From: Daphnia carinata
Taxonomy: Eukaryota > Arthropoda > Branchiopoda > Diplostraca > Daphniidae
NCBI RefSeq assembly: GCF_022539665.2
Contig: NC_081331.1
Coordinates: 4,126,501-4,190,500, forward strand
DNA length: 64,000 bases
Direction of reading: 5' to 3'
The notes below the pieces were generated by a model that was not told the DNA's origin, did not search any database, and was given only the letters and a program-made list of their open reading frames with translations. Shown here piece by piece: positions 26,189 through 39,900 of this stretch. Position 1 is the first letter of the stretch. Every line of letters starts with the position of its first letter. The position numbers and the translations under genes were made by a program.

Positions 26189-29100
26189 AGCGGAATGTTT
26201 CACACACGCACCGTTAAATTCGAGAGCTGCTTCTTTCTTGGTCATCATCATCATCATCCCTGTGAATTCCTGAACTACTTTGCCTTGCCCTTCTGTTTTT
26301 TTTTCCCCCCTTATTATATACACAGCCCTCTTATATTAAATAATGATAAGCTATTTTTCTTCTAGCCAATGATCTGCTGGCTAAAGCTATACACAACCGG
26401 AGTTCAGTTATGTACCTTGTTGGGCTTTATTTTTTGTTGTTGTTCCTTCTTTTTTTCTTTCCTTGGATATCTCTGAAGTGGTCCCTTATATAAACGTCTG
26501 GCAGCCAATGAACGTCGAGCCTCAACCGACCGGCCCTAGAGCCGATATCTAACGATGTATCCTAGAAAATATACACACAGACACTCGTCTATAGCCTATA
26601 CGATGCCTTTAAGAAATGAAATACAAGAGAGCCCCGTTTGGCCTCGACTGTTGCCCAAGCCTCACGAAACTGTAGTTGCATTCCAACATTTACCAATCAC
26701 CTGCTGTCTTGTCTGTTCAACTGCTAGCCAATTGGAACGATAGCAAAATTAAAATCGTAATTCTAAAACATCATTTTGTTGTCAATGTTAGACAACGATG
26801 TTGGTTAACACGACGACTATTGGTGTCCATCAGCTTCGAAGATGACTTGGCGGGATTTTTTCAAAAAAAAAAAAAAAAAAAAAAAAAGAACTAACGCGCT
26901 TGGAGAGGCGATGACAATCGAAAGAGTTTGTACATGGTTAATATACGTGTGAACAGTCTGTTGCTCTCTCTTTGCCTTATTGCCCAAGTCTACCAAACAT
27001 AATCTTTTTTTTTTTCCTTTTGCCATCGGAACGCAGGGAAGCCAGTCAGAGCTGCTGGAGGGCGATTGGAAAATGGTTGCTCCTCTCTCTCTCTCTCTCC
27101 TTTCTTATTTATTTATTTATTTTTTGTTCGTAGGAAGAGAATTAAAATAAAAGAAATAGCTCCGGCTGAGGTCCAACGAACTGGCCCCCACAGACGCTCA
27201 AAGTAGGAGTTGTCCGAAGCTTCCCAAAGAGGAACAGAAAAAAAAACAAAAAAAAACAACTGGCGTTTTGGTTGGGGCATTTGAAAGAATGATGGCACTT
27301 CTATAAATAGAAATGAACGTAAAATCCCCTTCTCCCATCTTCTCGTGCTATCCCGAAAAACAAGAAAAAAAAAACAAACCAAACTCGAGTATAGTATTAG
27401 TCGTAGTAGCGCATTATAGAGTTTTCTCCTCTTCTTTTGTAAAAAGAAAAAGAAAAAGAAGAAGAAGAAGAAGAAGAAGAAGAATGGATTCAATAAAAAC
27501 GAGATACTAGTGAAAAAGAGAAAAGAAATAAAAAAAAAAAAGATTTCTGGAAAATGTTTTGCGGCCTCGACTTTGTGATTCGAGCGAGTATTTATAACAG
27601 AAGAAAAGGCCAGGGTCGAGACTATGTCAGAAGAAAAAGAAAAAAAAAAAAGAAACAACAAACACCTATCCATCAAGATGGATCCGGTTCGTTCGTCGTC
27701 TTTTTTCATTCGAACTGTTTCGGTTTGCAGGAGCTTTTGGGACGGTCTTTTTTCGGATGGCGCGCTAACATTTTGGTGCTATTTAGCGTGTCTTTACTGG
27801 CTTTGACAGTCATGCGTTTCTTACCTGATTTGACCGAAGCGTGAATGTGAGCTCGCGACTCGTAGTAGACCCAGTCGAATCCGGCCTCGACGGCCAGACG
27901 GGCCAACATGCCGTACTTGGAGCGGTCGCGATCCGACGTCGTGATGTCCACGCCTCGCCCTTCGTAGTGCAGCGAATTGGCCGCGTGTAGGCCTTCCTCG
28001 TCCCAGCCTTCCGTCACGCGCAGCTTGACGCCCGGCCACTGGTTCATCACTGAAATGGCCAGCGTGTTCAGCTTCTCCTTGCAGCGCTACAAAGACACAC
28101 CCGAAAACAAAAAATTGATAATTAAATTTCGAGTCTTTATCTTTTTTTTTTTTTCAAACACATAAATATTATTATTATTTTTGTTTAGTTTTTTCGCGGG
28201 CAGTTTCACGTTTCCCGTAGGTCATGAACGACCTCGTCTCCCGATGTTGTTTTTCGTCTGTCTCTTTCACTCGCCCTCAAGAGATGTTGAGTGTTATGCA
28301 GGTGTTCTTTTTGCTCTTCACGAGGAAGATCGAACCACCTGTGGACTGTGGGCGCCGCTCTCCCACTTGAATGCTTCACGTTTTAGAATCAATTAAGAGC
28401 GGCAGCAGCAAGAAGGACGGCAACCAACACAATAAAGGGAACAAACGATTTTAACGGACAGTCAGCCCCCCGCATCATCATCATTTCCCAACACACCGTT
28501 TTAACAATTCAAAGAAGAAAAAGGTTATTATTCTTATCTCTTATCTCATTTTGTTTCTTTTTTTTTATATTTTAAATCTCCACTTTACAATTTAAAGAAA
28601 AAAAAAGGGGGGGGGGGATAAAAATTCGACGTCATCTCATTATGTTTTAATTAATAACAACCAGCGGCCCCTCGCACATATGTAAATACGCTATATATTT
28701 ACATAGGCCTATTCCTACTTTCTCTTTCTCATATATTTATTATCCGGATATGCGTATATATATATATATATGTATATTGATGTTATGACGGGGACGTTTG
28801 ATCTTTGTGTGGACTGTGTGTCACGATGCTATTAGTTAAAAACCACCGGCTAAGATCCTCCATCCAACTATGCCGCCCTTTTTTTCTTTTTCTCCTGAAT
28901 TTCTACCCACCAGTTCGTACAACACGCACACACACGTAGATACACACACACACACATACGGTGACGACCTCCCACCTTCCCATGTTTTGATTTCCCACGG
29001 TGTCTTTAAGTGTTTTTTTTTTCTCTTCCTACACTCGGCTCTCTCTCTCTCTCTTAGTAAAAAAGCCAGTCCGAGGAGGTAGGAGGAGTCACTAGAAGCA

Positions 29101-32100
29101 GAAGAACCGCGCGCGTGATTTGTCATCCCTTTTTTTTTTTTATTTGTCTCCCTTCACTTTTTTTTTTTTTTTTTTTTTTTTTTTGAAGAACTGTTAAACG
29201 AGTTTGACTTTAGCCATCCATTTGCTTGAACACACAACACACGGGGGTAGTAAAAGATGCGACCCTGTTTCTCCTTCTTCGACGCCGACATTTGTTCAAC
29301 CGTTTTTAGTCGACTTTATTCTTGTCTAAACACGTAGACGAAAAGAGAATAGAACATCTACACATCAGAGATAAACCGCACCACGAAGCCAACGTTTCGA
29401 GTGGGGGCGATGACAAGTGCCAAAAGCTCCGAGAATATATTTGTGTTCCAAAATGTCGGCAAGCGGCTCTTGAACTAAATATCCGAGTTAAAACACACAA
29501 CGAGACTGATAACGGTAAGCGACGCTCGACGACGACATGATTTTCCCTTGGTTTTTTTTTTTTTTTTTTTTTTTTGTTCCGTCTGTGTGTCGCTTTATTT
29601 TTCTTTACGTGCTGCTTTGCCAATGTGTTTACACAGGACACCCGATACGTTGCGTAGTGGTTAAGGCGTTAGTCTACGTTGACTCGACTCTTGTGTGTGC
29701 GCGCGTCTGTTTGCTCTGAAACCTTTTTTTTTTTTTTTTCTCGTTCGCTTAAGGCACCAGCTGTCAGGACTTTAAGGGCTAATTGCTCTTTTGTGCTGCC
29801 GAGAGAACTCTCACACACGACCAAAGGTTTTTTTTTTTTTTTTTAAGGGCGAGGGAGAAAAAATAGAAAACCTATTCAATTTCCCTCCCAAACACGAGAG
29901 AAATCTAACAACAACAGACACACAAAAAAAAATCTCTTTTGTTAGAGGCTTCTTGGGTCCCCCCCTTGATTTCTTGGGTCCGTAGCGCGAGCGCTTCTCC
30001 TTATTAGCCGGACGCCAGGTGTTTGAGTACCCCTGCGGTACTGTATCATTTTTTTTTTTTTTTTTTTTTTTTTTTCAATGGGTTGAAATGGGAAAGATTC
30101 CCCTTCCTCCCTTGAAAGTCGTTGCTTTTCATCAACAATGAAAATCAATTGGCAACCAAAGCCGAACACTTTGACGTTAGGAAAGGATTTGCTGTGACGT
30201 CCCACAAACGAACGCGTTCGAGTTTTTTCCTTCAGTTTTTTTTCAAGATTCACTCAAGGATAGACGTTGGTTTCTACTTTTTTGGACAACCGTGAAATTC
30301 CAGGAATGTCGTTCGCTTGTCGGGCATCTCATTTTTGCGCTAGCCACCGACATAAAAGACGTTGACACAATCAAACAAGTTGAGGGGAAGGTGAAAAAAA
30401 AAGGAGAGAGTTATAAAGAAAAGGCGTGTGTTCCACAACGGAACCCCCTGGCGCGTGTAGACCAAAAGAAAGAAAAAAAAAAAAAAAAAAGAATTTGTTT
30501 TGAAAAAGAGGGGGTGCCCTTCTCAAGGAACCGCCGCTTGTGTTATGGGGGGTAGGGGGTCCTTTTTTTTGTGTGTGTTGCTTGTGTTGAGGGTGAGAGA
30601 CACCAAAAGGTGAGGGGGGGGGTTCCGGTACCCTTCCTCCATCAGCCATAGATAATTCCGCCCCCACAATTCGTCCTGATTTTTTTTTTCTTTCTAACTC
30701 CTACCCTTCATTCAAAACGAAAGCAATAAGAGAAAACCGCTAAAAATATTATCTGCCAAACGTTTCCGAGGTTTGTCCTTACAACGTTGGATGATGGTAA
30801 CATAATGAATGATCGTTCCATGACTTGACTTTTTTTTTCTTTCAAACATGTGCCGACTCTTTTCAATTGGGAAACGTACTGGATTGCTATGCATGGAACA
30901 AGATAAAAGAAAAAGGATGGCTGTTGGAAAATAAGGGAGGGTGAAGAAGTGGGCAGGTCGCGGTAGAATCTAACCAAATGACAAGGTAGACCGTTCATCG
31001 TCCGTACCCTATAAAAAATGCGCAAAGAGCCCAATGTTCCATGGCGAACCTGGAGAACCATGTTTTGACAACAGCGTCTATGTCGATGGCTATTTTCTTT
31101 GGCCTTTATTTCCCCCCTTACAAATAAACGAAAGGAAGTCTGGTTTACGGGAGGGGGGGGGGTTCCAGTTTTTTTTTTTATTGGGGAAGAGAGAGGTATG
31201 AAAGAATTTCTAGGGAAATATTCAAAACATATCATTAGCAATGGGCCTGACTTTTCTTTAACATAGCAGCCATTTTTCTTTTGTGTCGGCGGAAGAGAAA
31301 AAGAAAAAGGTGGGTGGGATTGTAAGAATAATCATTAACCCGTTAAGAAAGTTTGCAAACTTTTTCTTTTCAATCTGATGATGATGGAATTAAAAAAAAA
31401 AAAACACACAAACAGGGGTAATTTACATTTTGTATGTGTTCGAAGGATCCCCGTTTAAAACGACAGTGGCACACGGTTGAAACGGAGTGCGGACGACCTC
31501 CGAGTTCATCCGCAACAAGCTAATGGGTGGTGCGGAATGTCAACTATGCGCACACCACACAGGGGCGCCGGCCGTCGTCACCCTGCCGGGCAACCATCCG
31601 CATTTCTTTTTTTTTTTAGCCTTTAATGTGGCCCCACAGGTCGGCATGAGGGTTCATTTGCAACCGAAAAAAAAAAACAACAACCACGAACTCACTTGTG
31701 TGGTGGCTTTTTTTTCTTCTGGTTGTTGTCAACTACTTAAAACAAAAACAAAAAAAAAGGAAATAATCGAAAGAATGTGAGGTTGTGGTGCCATCGGGAC
31801 ATTCTCTTGCTCGAGTCAACAAGTCAACAAGTCAACACGAGCGCAATTAAAACGGCGGCCGTGTGTCGTTGTGTGGCCCACGAAAAATTAGAAGACGTCG
31901 AAGAAATTCCAATCGTTACGAACACGAAAACAAAGTAGTGCTGGAAAAGCTCAAAACGCTAAGGGAAAAAAAATCATTTTTCGTTTGGACAGCGGGGGGC
32001 CAAACAATTCGTGCAACACCAACAAACTTGTTGCTCCGCAACGGAATTTCTCTTTTCTTTTTATTATTATTATTATTATTATCATACATATTCTCTCTCT

Positions 32101-32354
32101 GCCGTAACCCCAAAAATTCCAGTCAGTCCACAGACAGCCGGGCTGGGAATGCGATGATTGCGCGACCCGAAAAACGACCCAACCCAAGAAAAAAAAAAAA
32201 AAAAAGAAAAAAAGAAAAGTGTCAAAAGTCAATTGGTGGAACGAGTCGCGGTGCGTAGCGGGACACGTTTCATTTCTTTTTCCGCGCACACGCGCACAAA
32301 ACGAAAATAAAAACACCCAAAAATATCCTTGTTTGTTTTTTTTCTTTCTTTCTT

Positions 32355-32385
<31 letters not shown>

Positions 32386-33899
32386 CGCATCGAACACAAA
32401 GAAAAATGATATCGACCACCAGGCAAAAATCATCGCCACCTGTAAAACAAACGAACGAAATTCTGTGCACAAAAAGGAGGTTGGAAAGAGGTTGATGGCC
32501 GCGACGCCTCCAGAAAGAAACGTCCCCTTCTTCTTTCTTTCTACTGTATATGCAAATCATCATCATTGTCTTTACGAGGAGAAGATACTTTTTCTCCATC
32601 AAACTCTGTGTGTGTTTGCCTCATCTTTTATTTTTCGCTTTGAATTGTCATTTTCATGTCCTCTTTTCTCTTTCGTACCGGTCTGCCCTGGCCGGATGGG
32701 TAGCCGTTGACCCGGGCTGTATACAAGATGGCAACAAACGGGAATGATATGACAAACGTTATAGGGCTTTACGTGAAAAAAAAAATATATACAGTATATA
32801 TAAATAAATAAAGGAGCAAAAAAGAAGGAGAACGAATTGATGGAGAAAGAGAGGAATGAAGGCCGCCTTCGGCAGCTGTTGTTGCGTCTTTTCAACAACA
32901 AAAATTGTGGCGGCGGCCTTCGTTCTCTCAACTGCTGGCCCTTCGACGGGTCCAATCACAGAACAGGCTGCATTATTGCAGAGAGAAGATGGTAAATAGG
33001 CTCCTCCTCCCGTTTGTTGAGCCGACGACAGCCTCTGCCCTGCTGCATGTCACGACAGACGAAAAATGTTTCATCTGTGAACTCAGGGCCAGCTGCCTGT
33101 TGTGCGACAAATGTGTTCTCACACACGCACGCAGACACATTAGGAATTGTCCAAAAAAAATAAAAAAAAAGGAAAAATTCTATCCAGTCATGATCTATTC
33201 ATCGACGCCCGGGCCACTTATTTTTGTTTTCCCAAAACGAACGGACCAAACAAGAAAATCGTAAAAGATTTGAGAAAAACGACCAATGGCAAGAGGGGGG
33301 CTATTTCCGCACTCGAAGACAACAAACAATTGACTCAAAGTTGAAATTCTTTTTCTTATCGTGACAACAACAACAAAAGAAGTCAAAAGCACAATAGGTT
33401 TTTTTTTTAAATTCCCATCCGTAACAGTTGGGTTGGCAGCCAATGAACGATCGAGAAACGGCAATGGAAAGCATCCTCTTTTATCGTTGACAGTAGCCGA
33501 TATTTTCTGATTAGGACTAAACGAATCAAAGTTGGTTGTAATATGCACACACGTACATCGAAAACAATGAAAACGATCTAAAAAAGAAACGAAAATTCGT
33601 AAATTTTTCGTATAGAAATCCAAAGTGAAGCGGTGTGTCGAAATCACGCGCACCTGGACAAACTGAAAAAGCGGCTACTTTTCCGCCATTTTGCAACGGG
33701 AGGGGGTTGTGTATATCCCCCATCAACTGATAGGCCATAGTGGGAGCCGCACGCCAATCGATTTCACCACAACAACAAGATCTGCAACAATCGTTGAAAT
33801 CAAATCTACTTCTCAATGTCACCGCAAACATGAAGCAAAAGCTTTGCAAACGCCTATACGGCGCTTAACGCGGCCTGACCTTTCTACTTATGTCCAGTA

Positions 33900-33931
<32 letters not shown>

Positions 33932-36900
33932 GGTATTGTGTGTCTACGTTCCTCCCGACTTTTTTGATTTGTCGACAACAAGAAGAAAAGAAAAAAAAAA
34001 AAAAAAAAAAACACGACGAGTGGAGCATGCTCAATGAGAAACACGATCCGTCATCGGTTGGCACGTGTGTTTTTTTTTTTTTTGCCTCAAAACTTTGCCG
34101 CTGCCGCCGTATAATATTACCCGATCCGAAAAAAAAAAAAAAGTTTGCGTGCGTGATAGCGTGCCCGTCCTCCCTTACTTTGAAATAGTAGCAAAAACAT
34201 ATCCTGCTCACGCGCCCGTTTGCCAGTTCGATTTTAGGTGCAGGGCTATGAAACTCTCCGTTTTCGGGCTGCAGCTTTTTTAGAAAAAAAAAAAAAAAGC
34301 GAATCAAAATTCGAAAACAAAAGGGAATAAAAAAGAAAAAAAGGTGTACAATCATGCAGACATCCTGGCTGCTGAGGTTTGCAACGAGTACTATCACCTT
34401 CTCCAAATCAAGAAAACGGACATTGTTTCTCTATTTCTTCTTTCTAACTTCTCGGTGATAATCCGCAATGCCCTTTCTTTTTCAGTTGTTTTGACATTGA
34501 AACAACCTTTTCGGCTAAAGCAAAACGCCCAAAATCCGATTGCTTTGTGGTAGGGTGGTATGCAGATCATACAGAGGCAGGCAAATATGAAACGAAAAAC
34601 AATCTTTTCTTTTTTTTCTCCTTCGACTCTTCTTTTCTCAAACATTGTTGTTGGCTCGATGCCAGTCGTCGATATCGAAAGGTGGTGGCCGCTTTTTTTT
34701 TGGAACTCCTTTGGTGTTGGCAATCTATGCCACATTCTTTTTCCCTCCACAGGAAAATAAAAGAAAAAAAAAAAATCTTCCAGTTTGCAAATGTCTAGTG
34801 GCCCGTCTGCTGTCAGACGGCCCAATTTTCTGGGAATCGTGTAAGGAGTCCCTGTCTGTCCGTCCATCGTGATAGGGTGAGGGCCAAGTGTGGCCAGCGT
34901 GTGCCACCCAAACAGATTAGATAAACGCCCAACAGTTCGCAGTAGGTCGACCTACATTACCATACTCTACTATTACTATGTCTACTACTACTACTACTAC
35001 TACTACTACGTTATGCTAATCAAGTCTCGTGCGGAATGGATCTTGAGCCAACATATCATCACGATTTGACCCTTTTTTTTTTTTGTGTTGTTGTTGTTGC
35101 GTTCCACTAAACGGGCGACAAGTGATGACGACAGCCAAATGGACAAGTAATTCCTTGTTGATTTGTTTTTTATTTATTTTTTTCTTCTTCTTCTTTTGGT
35201 ATTTCGATGATTTCTTCTTCTTCTAAACATTGCGTTGATTTTCAATATCTTTTTTTTTTTATATACATATTCTCTCTTTCTATTATTTTCTTTTTGGGAA
35301 GGGAAGGTTTGTAAAAGGACGTGTAGGAATGCGATGGGCAACCCGTTGCTCTGCCTTTTGCATTCTATCATATAGAGATTGTTGCAAGCAATTTCTATCC
35401 TTCTGTCTCTCCGTTTTCTTTTTTTCCTGGTTCCCTTTTGATTTGATTTGAATTTTCTCTCGGAGGTCAAAGACCCATGTCTCACACCACGTACACACGA
35501 CATCAGTTAAATACTGCACGTATCAAACAAAACGCAAGTAAAAGCGAATAAAAAAGGATGTGCTTCGCGAGAACGATGATCGCCAATGTTCTTCGAGCTC
35601 TTGCAGTTGGATAACAACAACTTCGTGGAACAAACCGTGCACGATTTGTGTTATTGAATTTTTTTTTTAATTCTCCTTTTTTTTTGCCATTTCACAGAAT
35701 GAATTTGCCTGTTGAAATGTTTCTTTCGTTTTTTTGATATTTTTACGATGTAATTGGTCCTCGTACTATCCGTTTTGTTGCCCTATAAAATTTTGAAGTT
35801 TGATCGACTCTTGATGAGGGCCTATGATTTCAAGTGGAACTGACCCTGGGCCAGTAACAACAAATGTCAACCCTCTGTTTTCTTCCCTTAGCAAAAAAAA
35901 AAATATTATTTTTAAAAGGGGGGAAGAAGGAATATAAAGACGAGCAGTTCTTTTTGTTTTTTTACAGACCTGCGTATCTAACCAGCAACCCCTCCCTCGT
36001 CTCACTCGTCAAGGGAAACCCAGAAAACACCTGATTCTTGTTCGAGGTCTGTAAAGAAAAAAAAGACCCAGGTCGAATTTCAAGATCCATCCGGCTCTAC
36101 GACGTGTTTATGTTGTTATACCTCATCTAAAGGCACTAGTAGAGTAGTAGCTATAGCCTACATATAAAAATTATACGATGCAAGCGAACGCAGTACAACA
36201 GTACTGGCTTCCGGAATCGATCGGTCAAGGGTTTCGCTAGGTCCCTTTTTTTTTTCATTCTCAAAAAATGCTACAAGTTTTTTTTTTATGTACCTTAGCA
36301 CTCTTGTGCTACTGTTACCAAACTATACACCTTTACGGATTGAGTCGCTCTTCGATGGCATCGTTGCCTTTCGTACTGTACGGAACCGAGTATATTTATG
36401 ACACGAAAAGAAAAGGACCCCATCGTATGATAAGAGGAAGCACGGACACAAGAGTTCGGGTCATTTGTAGGTAGTCGGTATTTTTATAATGTGGAGACGA
36501 CAATATAGCCGAGCTACTGCCATAACGTTTTGTTATGTTTAGAGTTATAGGTGGATACTATGGAATATGAAAGATCGGAAAATACCTTCGTCGAAATGAT
36601 GACGTCAAACCCGTCCCGCATTTTCTTTTTTTTCTTTTTACGAACAAACATTTTTGTTATTTCCTACTCAGGTATTTTCTCTTGCTTTGCCAAATACCGT
36701 GTCAAACTAATGCTGGAAAAGAAAAAAAATAAATTTTCGTGTCGTGATAACACGGAAAGGTTGTATATCTACTGAACCTTTCAGAGTGAAAGGTGCGTTT
36801 TTCTATTCGCTTTGGCCAGGTCTGCCCTTTCCATCCCGTTGTATCTTGTCAACTGTTTGCAACAACTGATGCGCTCTTTCGGGTTCGACATGTCGGCCTA

Positions 36901-39900
36901 AATACCACCTGCGTTCACACAGACACACAGGCACGAATAAGAATCCTTTAAAAGGTCCTGATGGATCGTCCCAGTCTTTGAATTCCTTCCCGTTTTCTGT
37001 TGCTCCCTTTTGCACGTCTTTTGGGCAGACGGAGAGCAAGGGAAGCCCCCTCCCCCCCCCCCCCCTCCTGTTTGTTGTTTGTAAATTTCCGCGGTGATTC
37101 TTTCAATCGTCCGTGTGTGACTTGGTGGACAACGAAAAAAGAATTTTCAAGACAAAAATACACAACGACCATTTTTGGGGACGCGCCCTTCAGTTGTGTA
37201 ATAAGTAGAAGAAGCCTTATGTTTTCGCTCTCGTATTGGCGATCAGCCGTGAACAGATAAATTCGCTGGCAAACGCAGAAGATGTTGTGTGATGAAACGG
37301 GTCGACCGCTACATGTTGGCCTCTCGACTTGGTATCGCGCACGACGACATAAAAAGAACGCTCTCTGCTGGAGGCTGCCCATTAAAAAACAAAAAAGAAC
37401 ACAACAATTCAAGAAAATGAAAGAAAGGAGGAGGAGGAGCTGCTGGATATTGCGCATCTTCTTTTCTTATCCCTTGGTTGCACTGGCGAACTTTGGCCCG
37501 GCCAGACAATATAACACTATAGAAAGATGGTATGGATATACACATAGTACATCATACCGTGTTGCATTACTAAGGGGGGATATAGCCTGTCAAACATTGT
37601 TCCATCCCCTTCCATTCACCGTGACTGAATATAACAACCGTCATAAACAACATGTTGTCCTTGCCACTAACCCCACTCCGAAACGGCCAGCAAACTCTGA
37701 CAACTGCTTTCGAAAAAAATGAGCTGGAGAAAAATAGAATTCGGAAACAGAGAGGAATAAGAAAAAATTCTTTCGCTTTCAAACTGTGCAGCAATTGACA
37801 TTGTCCAAAAAATAAAAAAAGGTAAAATTTCAGTAGCTCCTCACCAAAAATGGCAAAAAACAATTTGATGCGCAACGTTGTTTTCTTGATCAAGTACGCG
37901 TTTTTTATTTGCAGCCAGTGAGGTATCTTGGTGAGCTACCAATCCTACCCTTAAATTTTTCTTTTCTTTTTTTACAAGTGACTGTATTTGAGATTGTACA
38001 GTCGCGGTAGCTAAAAGCAATCAACAAAGACAGGAAGAGATGTGAAAGCTGTTTTTGAAAGAAAAAGTCGGATGGTACAGAAGGTAATGGCGGTATATAG
38101 TGCCTGGCACGTTGGGTGGTGGCTATCTATCTAATGGCCCCACACAAATCTTAATGTATGTCTGTGTGCGAAAGGCGTGTGTTTATATTCTCCCATTTTT
38201 CTTTTCCACAGGAAGGAAATCTTCCGACTTTTTGCACACACACACACACATACAAAAATTATAAGGAAATGCTGTCTACTAGGATAGGAATGCCAGCCGG
38301 ATCTTAGCCATATAAATGCCACCAGTTTTGTGATACGGCTCTGAACCGTGTCATGACCGTGTCGTCGGTGTATGACAATATCCTCTACCGAATATAGAAT
38401 TTGAAAAAAAAAAAAAAAAAAAAAAAAAAAAGAAGTCGTGAAGTCACAGAGAATGTTTGGACGTGTTGCTACGGCTTAAAAGAGAACACACACACACACA
38501 CATACAAACACAGAAGAAGAAGAGAAAAAAGCCGTGGGAATGTGTTGTGTCTTTGCCCGTTTTCTTTCTCCTTTTTGTTTTGGGTTTCCTCAACGGACCT
38601 CAAAGAGCGAGAGACAGAAGTGATGAGGAATAATAAAAAAAAAAAAAAAAACAGGGCGCAGGCAGCAAAATTCTGTGCTGCTGTGAAAAAAAAAAAAAAA
38701 GACAACGAGACGACAGGTAAAAATGGGCCAGCATCACACCCACACACACTGGTGTCCATCTCTGTCCCGCATCTCTCGGCACTGAACTTGTATGTGTGTG
38801 TGTATGTGTGGGAAGAAGTCAGAGCAAAAGTCGAGGATATGGCATGGGAACGTCAAAAAAGAGAGTATAGTAAATCTATAGGTATAACCCCACCCTGTAG
38901 GTATATATGTATATATACCGGGTATATACATTTTAAGTGTCTAAATAGGACCTTCCTTTTTTTTTTTCTTTCCTGTTTACTACGAGATTGGGACGTGACA
39001 GCTCAACCTATAATTCCGGTCAACTCTTTCCACTTCGACACTGTGTCTGGCAATAAACAAAATCCACGACTTTCTCAATCAACTCGAGTCGTACCGTGTA
39101 TAATAGGTTGTATCAGAAATGTCGATCATGTTCCTTGAGTTTCCATTTTTTTTTTTTTTTCAGGTAACATTTATTGGGAGGCTTGCCATTGACTCACTTC
39201 CCTGCGATTCTAAAGGATTTCGCTCGTTTCTCTTAGTCACCGTCGGAAATAGTTTTGACTAGCGCACGCTCGTAATCCAAGCGCTAGTGTTATAATATGT
39301 GAGAGAGTCACCGAAAAGACGGTGTGGTGTAACGTTTCGTCTTTGTGTAATGTACGTTGTTGTTATACGAGGACACGTCACACGCCCCAAAAATCCCAGC
39401 AAGAAGAAGGAATTCTTTCTTTTTTTTTTTTTTTAATATATCAAAAAGAAAGAAAAATTGTTGTTTAAAAATATAAAAAAAAAAAAAAAAAAAGAATGTC
39501 GCATCTAGAAGGGAAAGAAAAAATGGTGAGCTTCTTTTACATTTCCGACTTTGCGGTGCCATGGCGCGCTATATGTGTTTGCGTGAAACCGAATCTCTTT
39601 ATCGGTCCAGGAAAAAAAAAAAAAAGGGCCACTAGCCGAAAAAAAAAAAAAATGTTTTTCGAAAGAAGGATCGGAATAAAACGCGCAACCCACCCGCAAG
39701 TTTTTCTCTTCGGTCGCTTCCAAACTATTCTATTCCACAAGGTTTCGAATTTCAAGCGAGGACATGGAGAACGACGATGAATACGTACATGTACATGTCT
39801 CTTAAATAATGTCGAGAATACAAAAAATAAAAAAAAAAAAGAAGGAATAAAGAAATCGTTGCATTCTTTTCATAACTTGGCGACGTCGTCGTGTTATTTT

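Larger units (their letters stand above)
19675..27824 (-). other. hedgehog intron 2 (8.2 kb), homopolymer-rich, no genes seen
   Basis: Non-coding stretch between hedgehog exons 2 and 3. Contains T/A runs of 24-26 nt (21945-21970, 22597-22620, 26863-26887), (TA)n at 25700-25727, (CT)n at 26155-26184, a GAA tract at 27459-27483, and an AT-rich perfect inverted repeat at 24342-24375. Long open frames such as that near 22383-23093 (minus) are Phe/Lys-rich translations of these tracts and are not genes. Confidence 0.7.

Noticed and set aside
27113-27709. 198-codon open frame on the minus strand
   Set aside because: Repeat-driven, Phe runs, next to hedgehog exon 2; no family resemblance.
29980-30038. 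tRNA-like sequence with pairing ends (CCGTAG and CTGCGG) and a T-loop-like TTTGAGT before a T run
   Set aside because: Only 59 nt, and the T stem and anticodon stem do not pair; no cloverleaf.
31951-32472. 173-codon minus-strand and 163-codon plus-strand overlapping open frames
   Set aside because: Both are Lys or Phe runs from the same long T tract.
38401-39138. 245-codon plus-strand frame
   Set aside because: Starts in a poly-A run, and is low complexity inside hedgehog intron 1.
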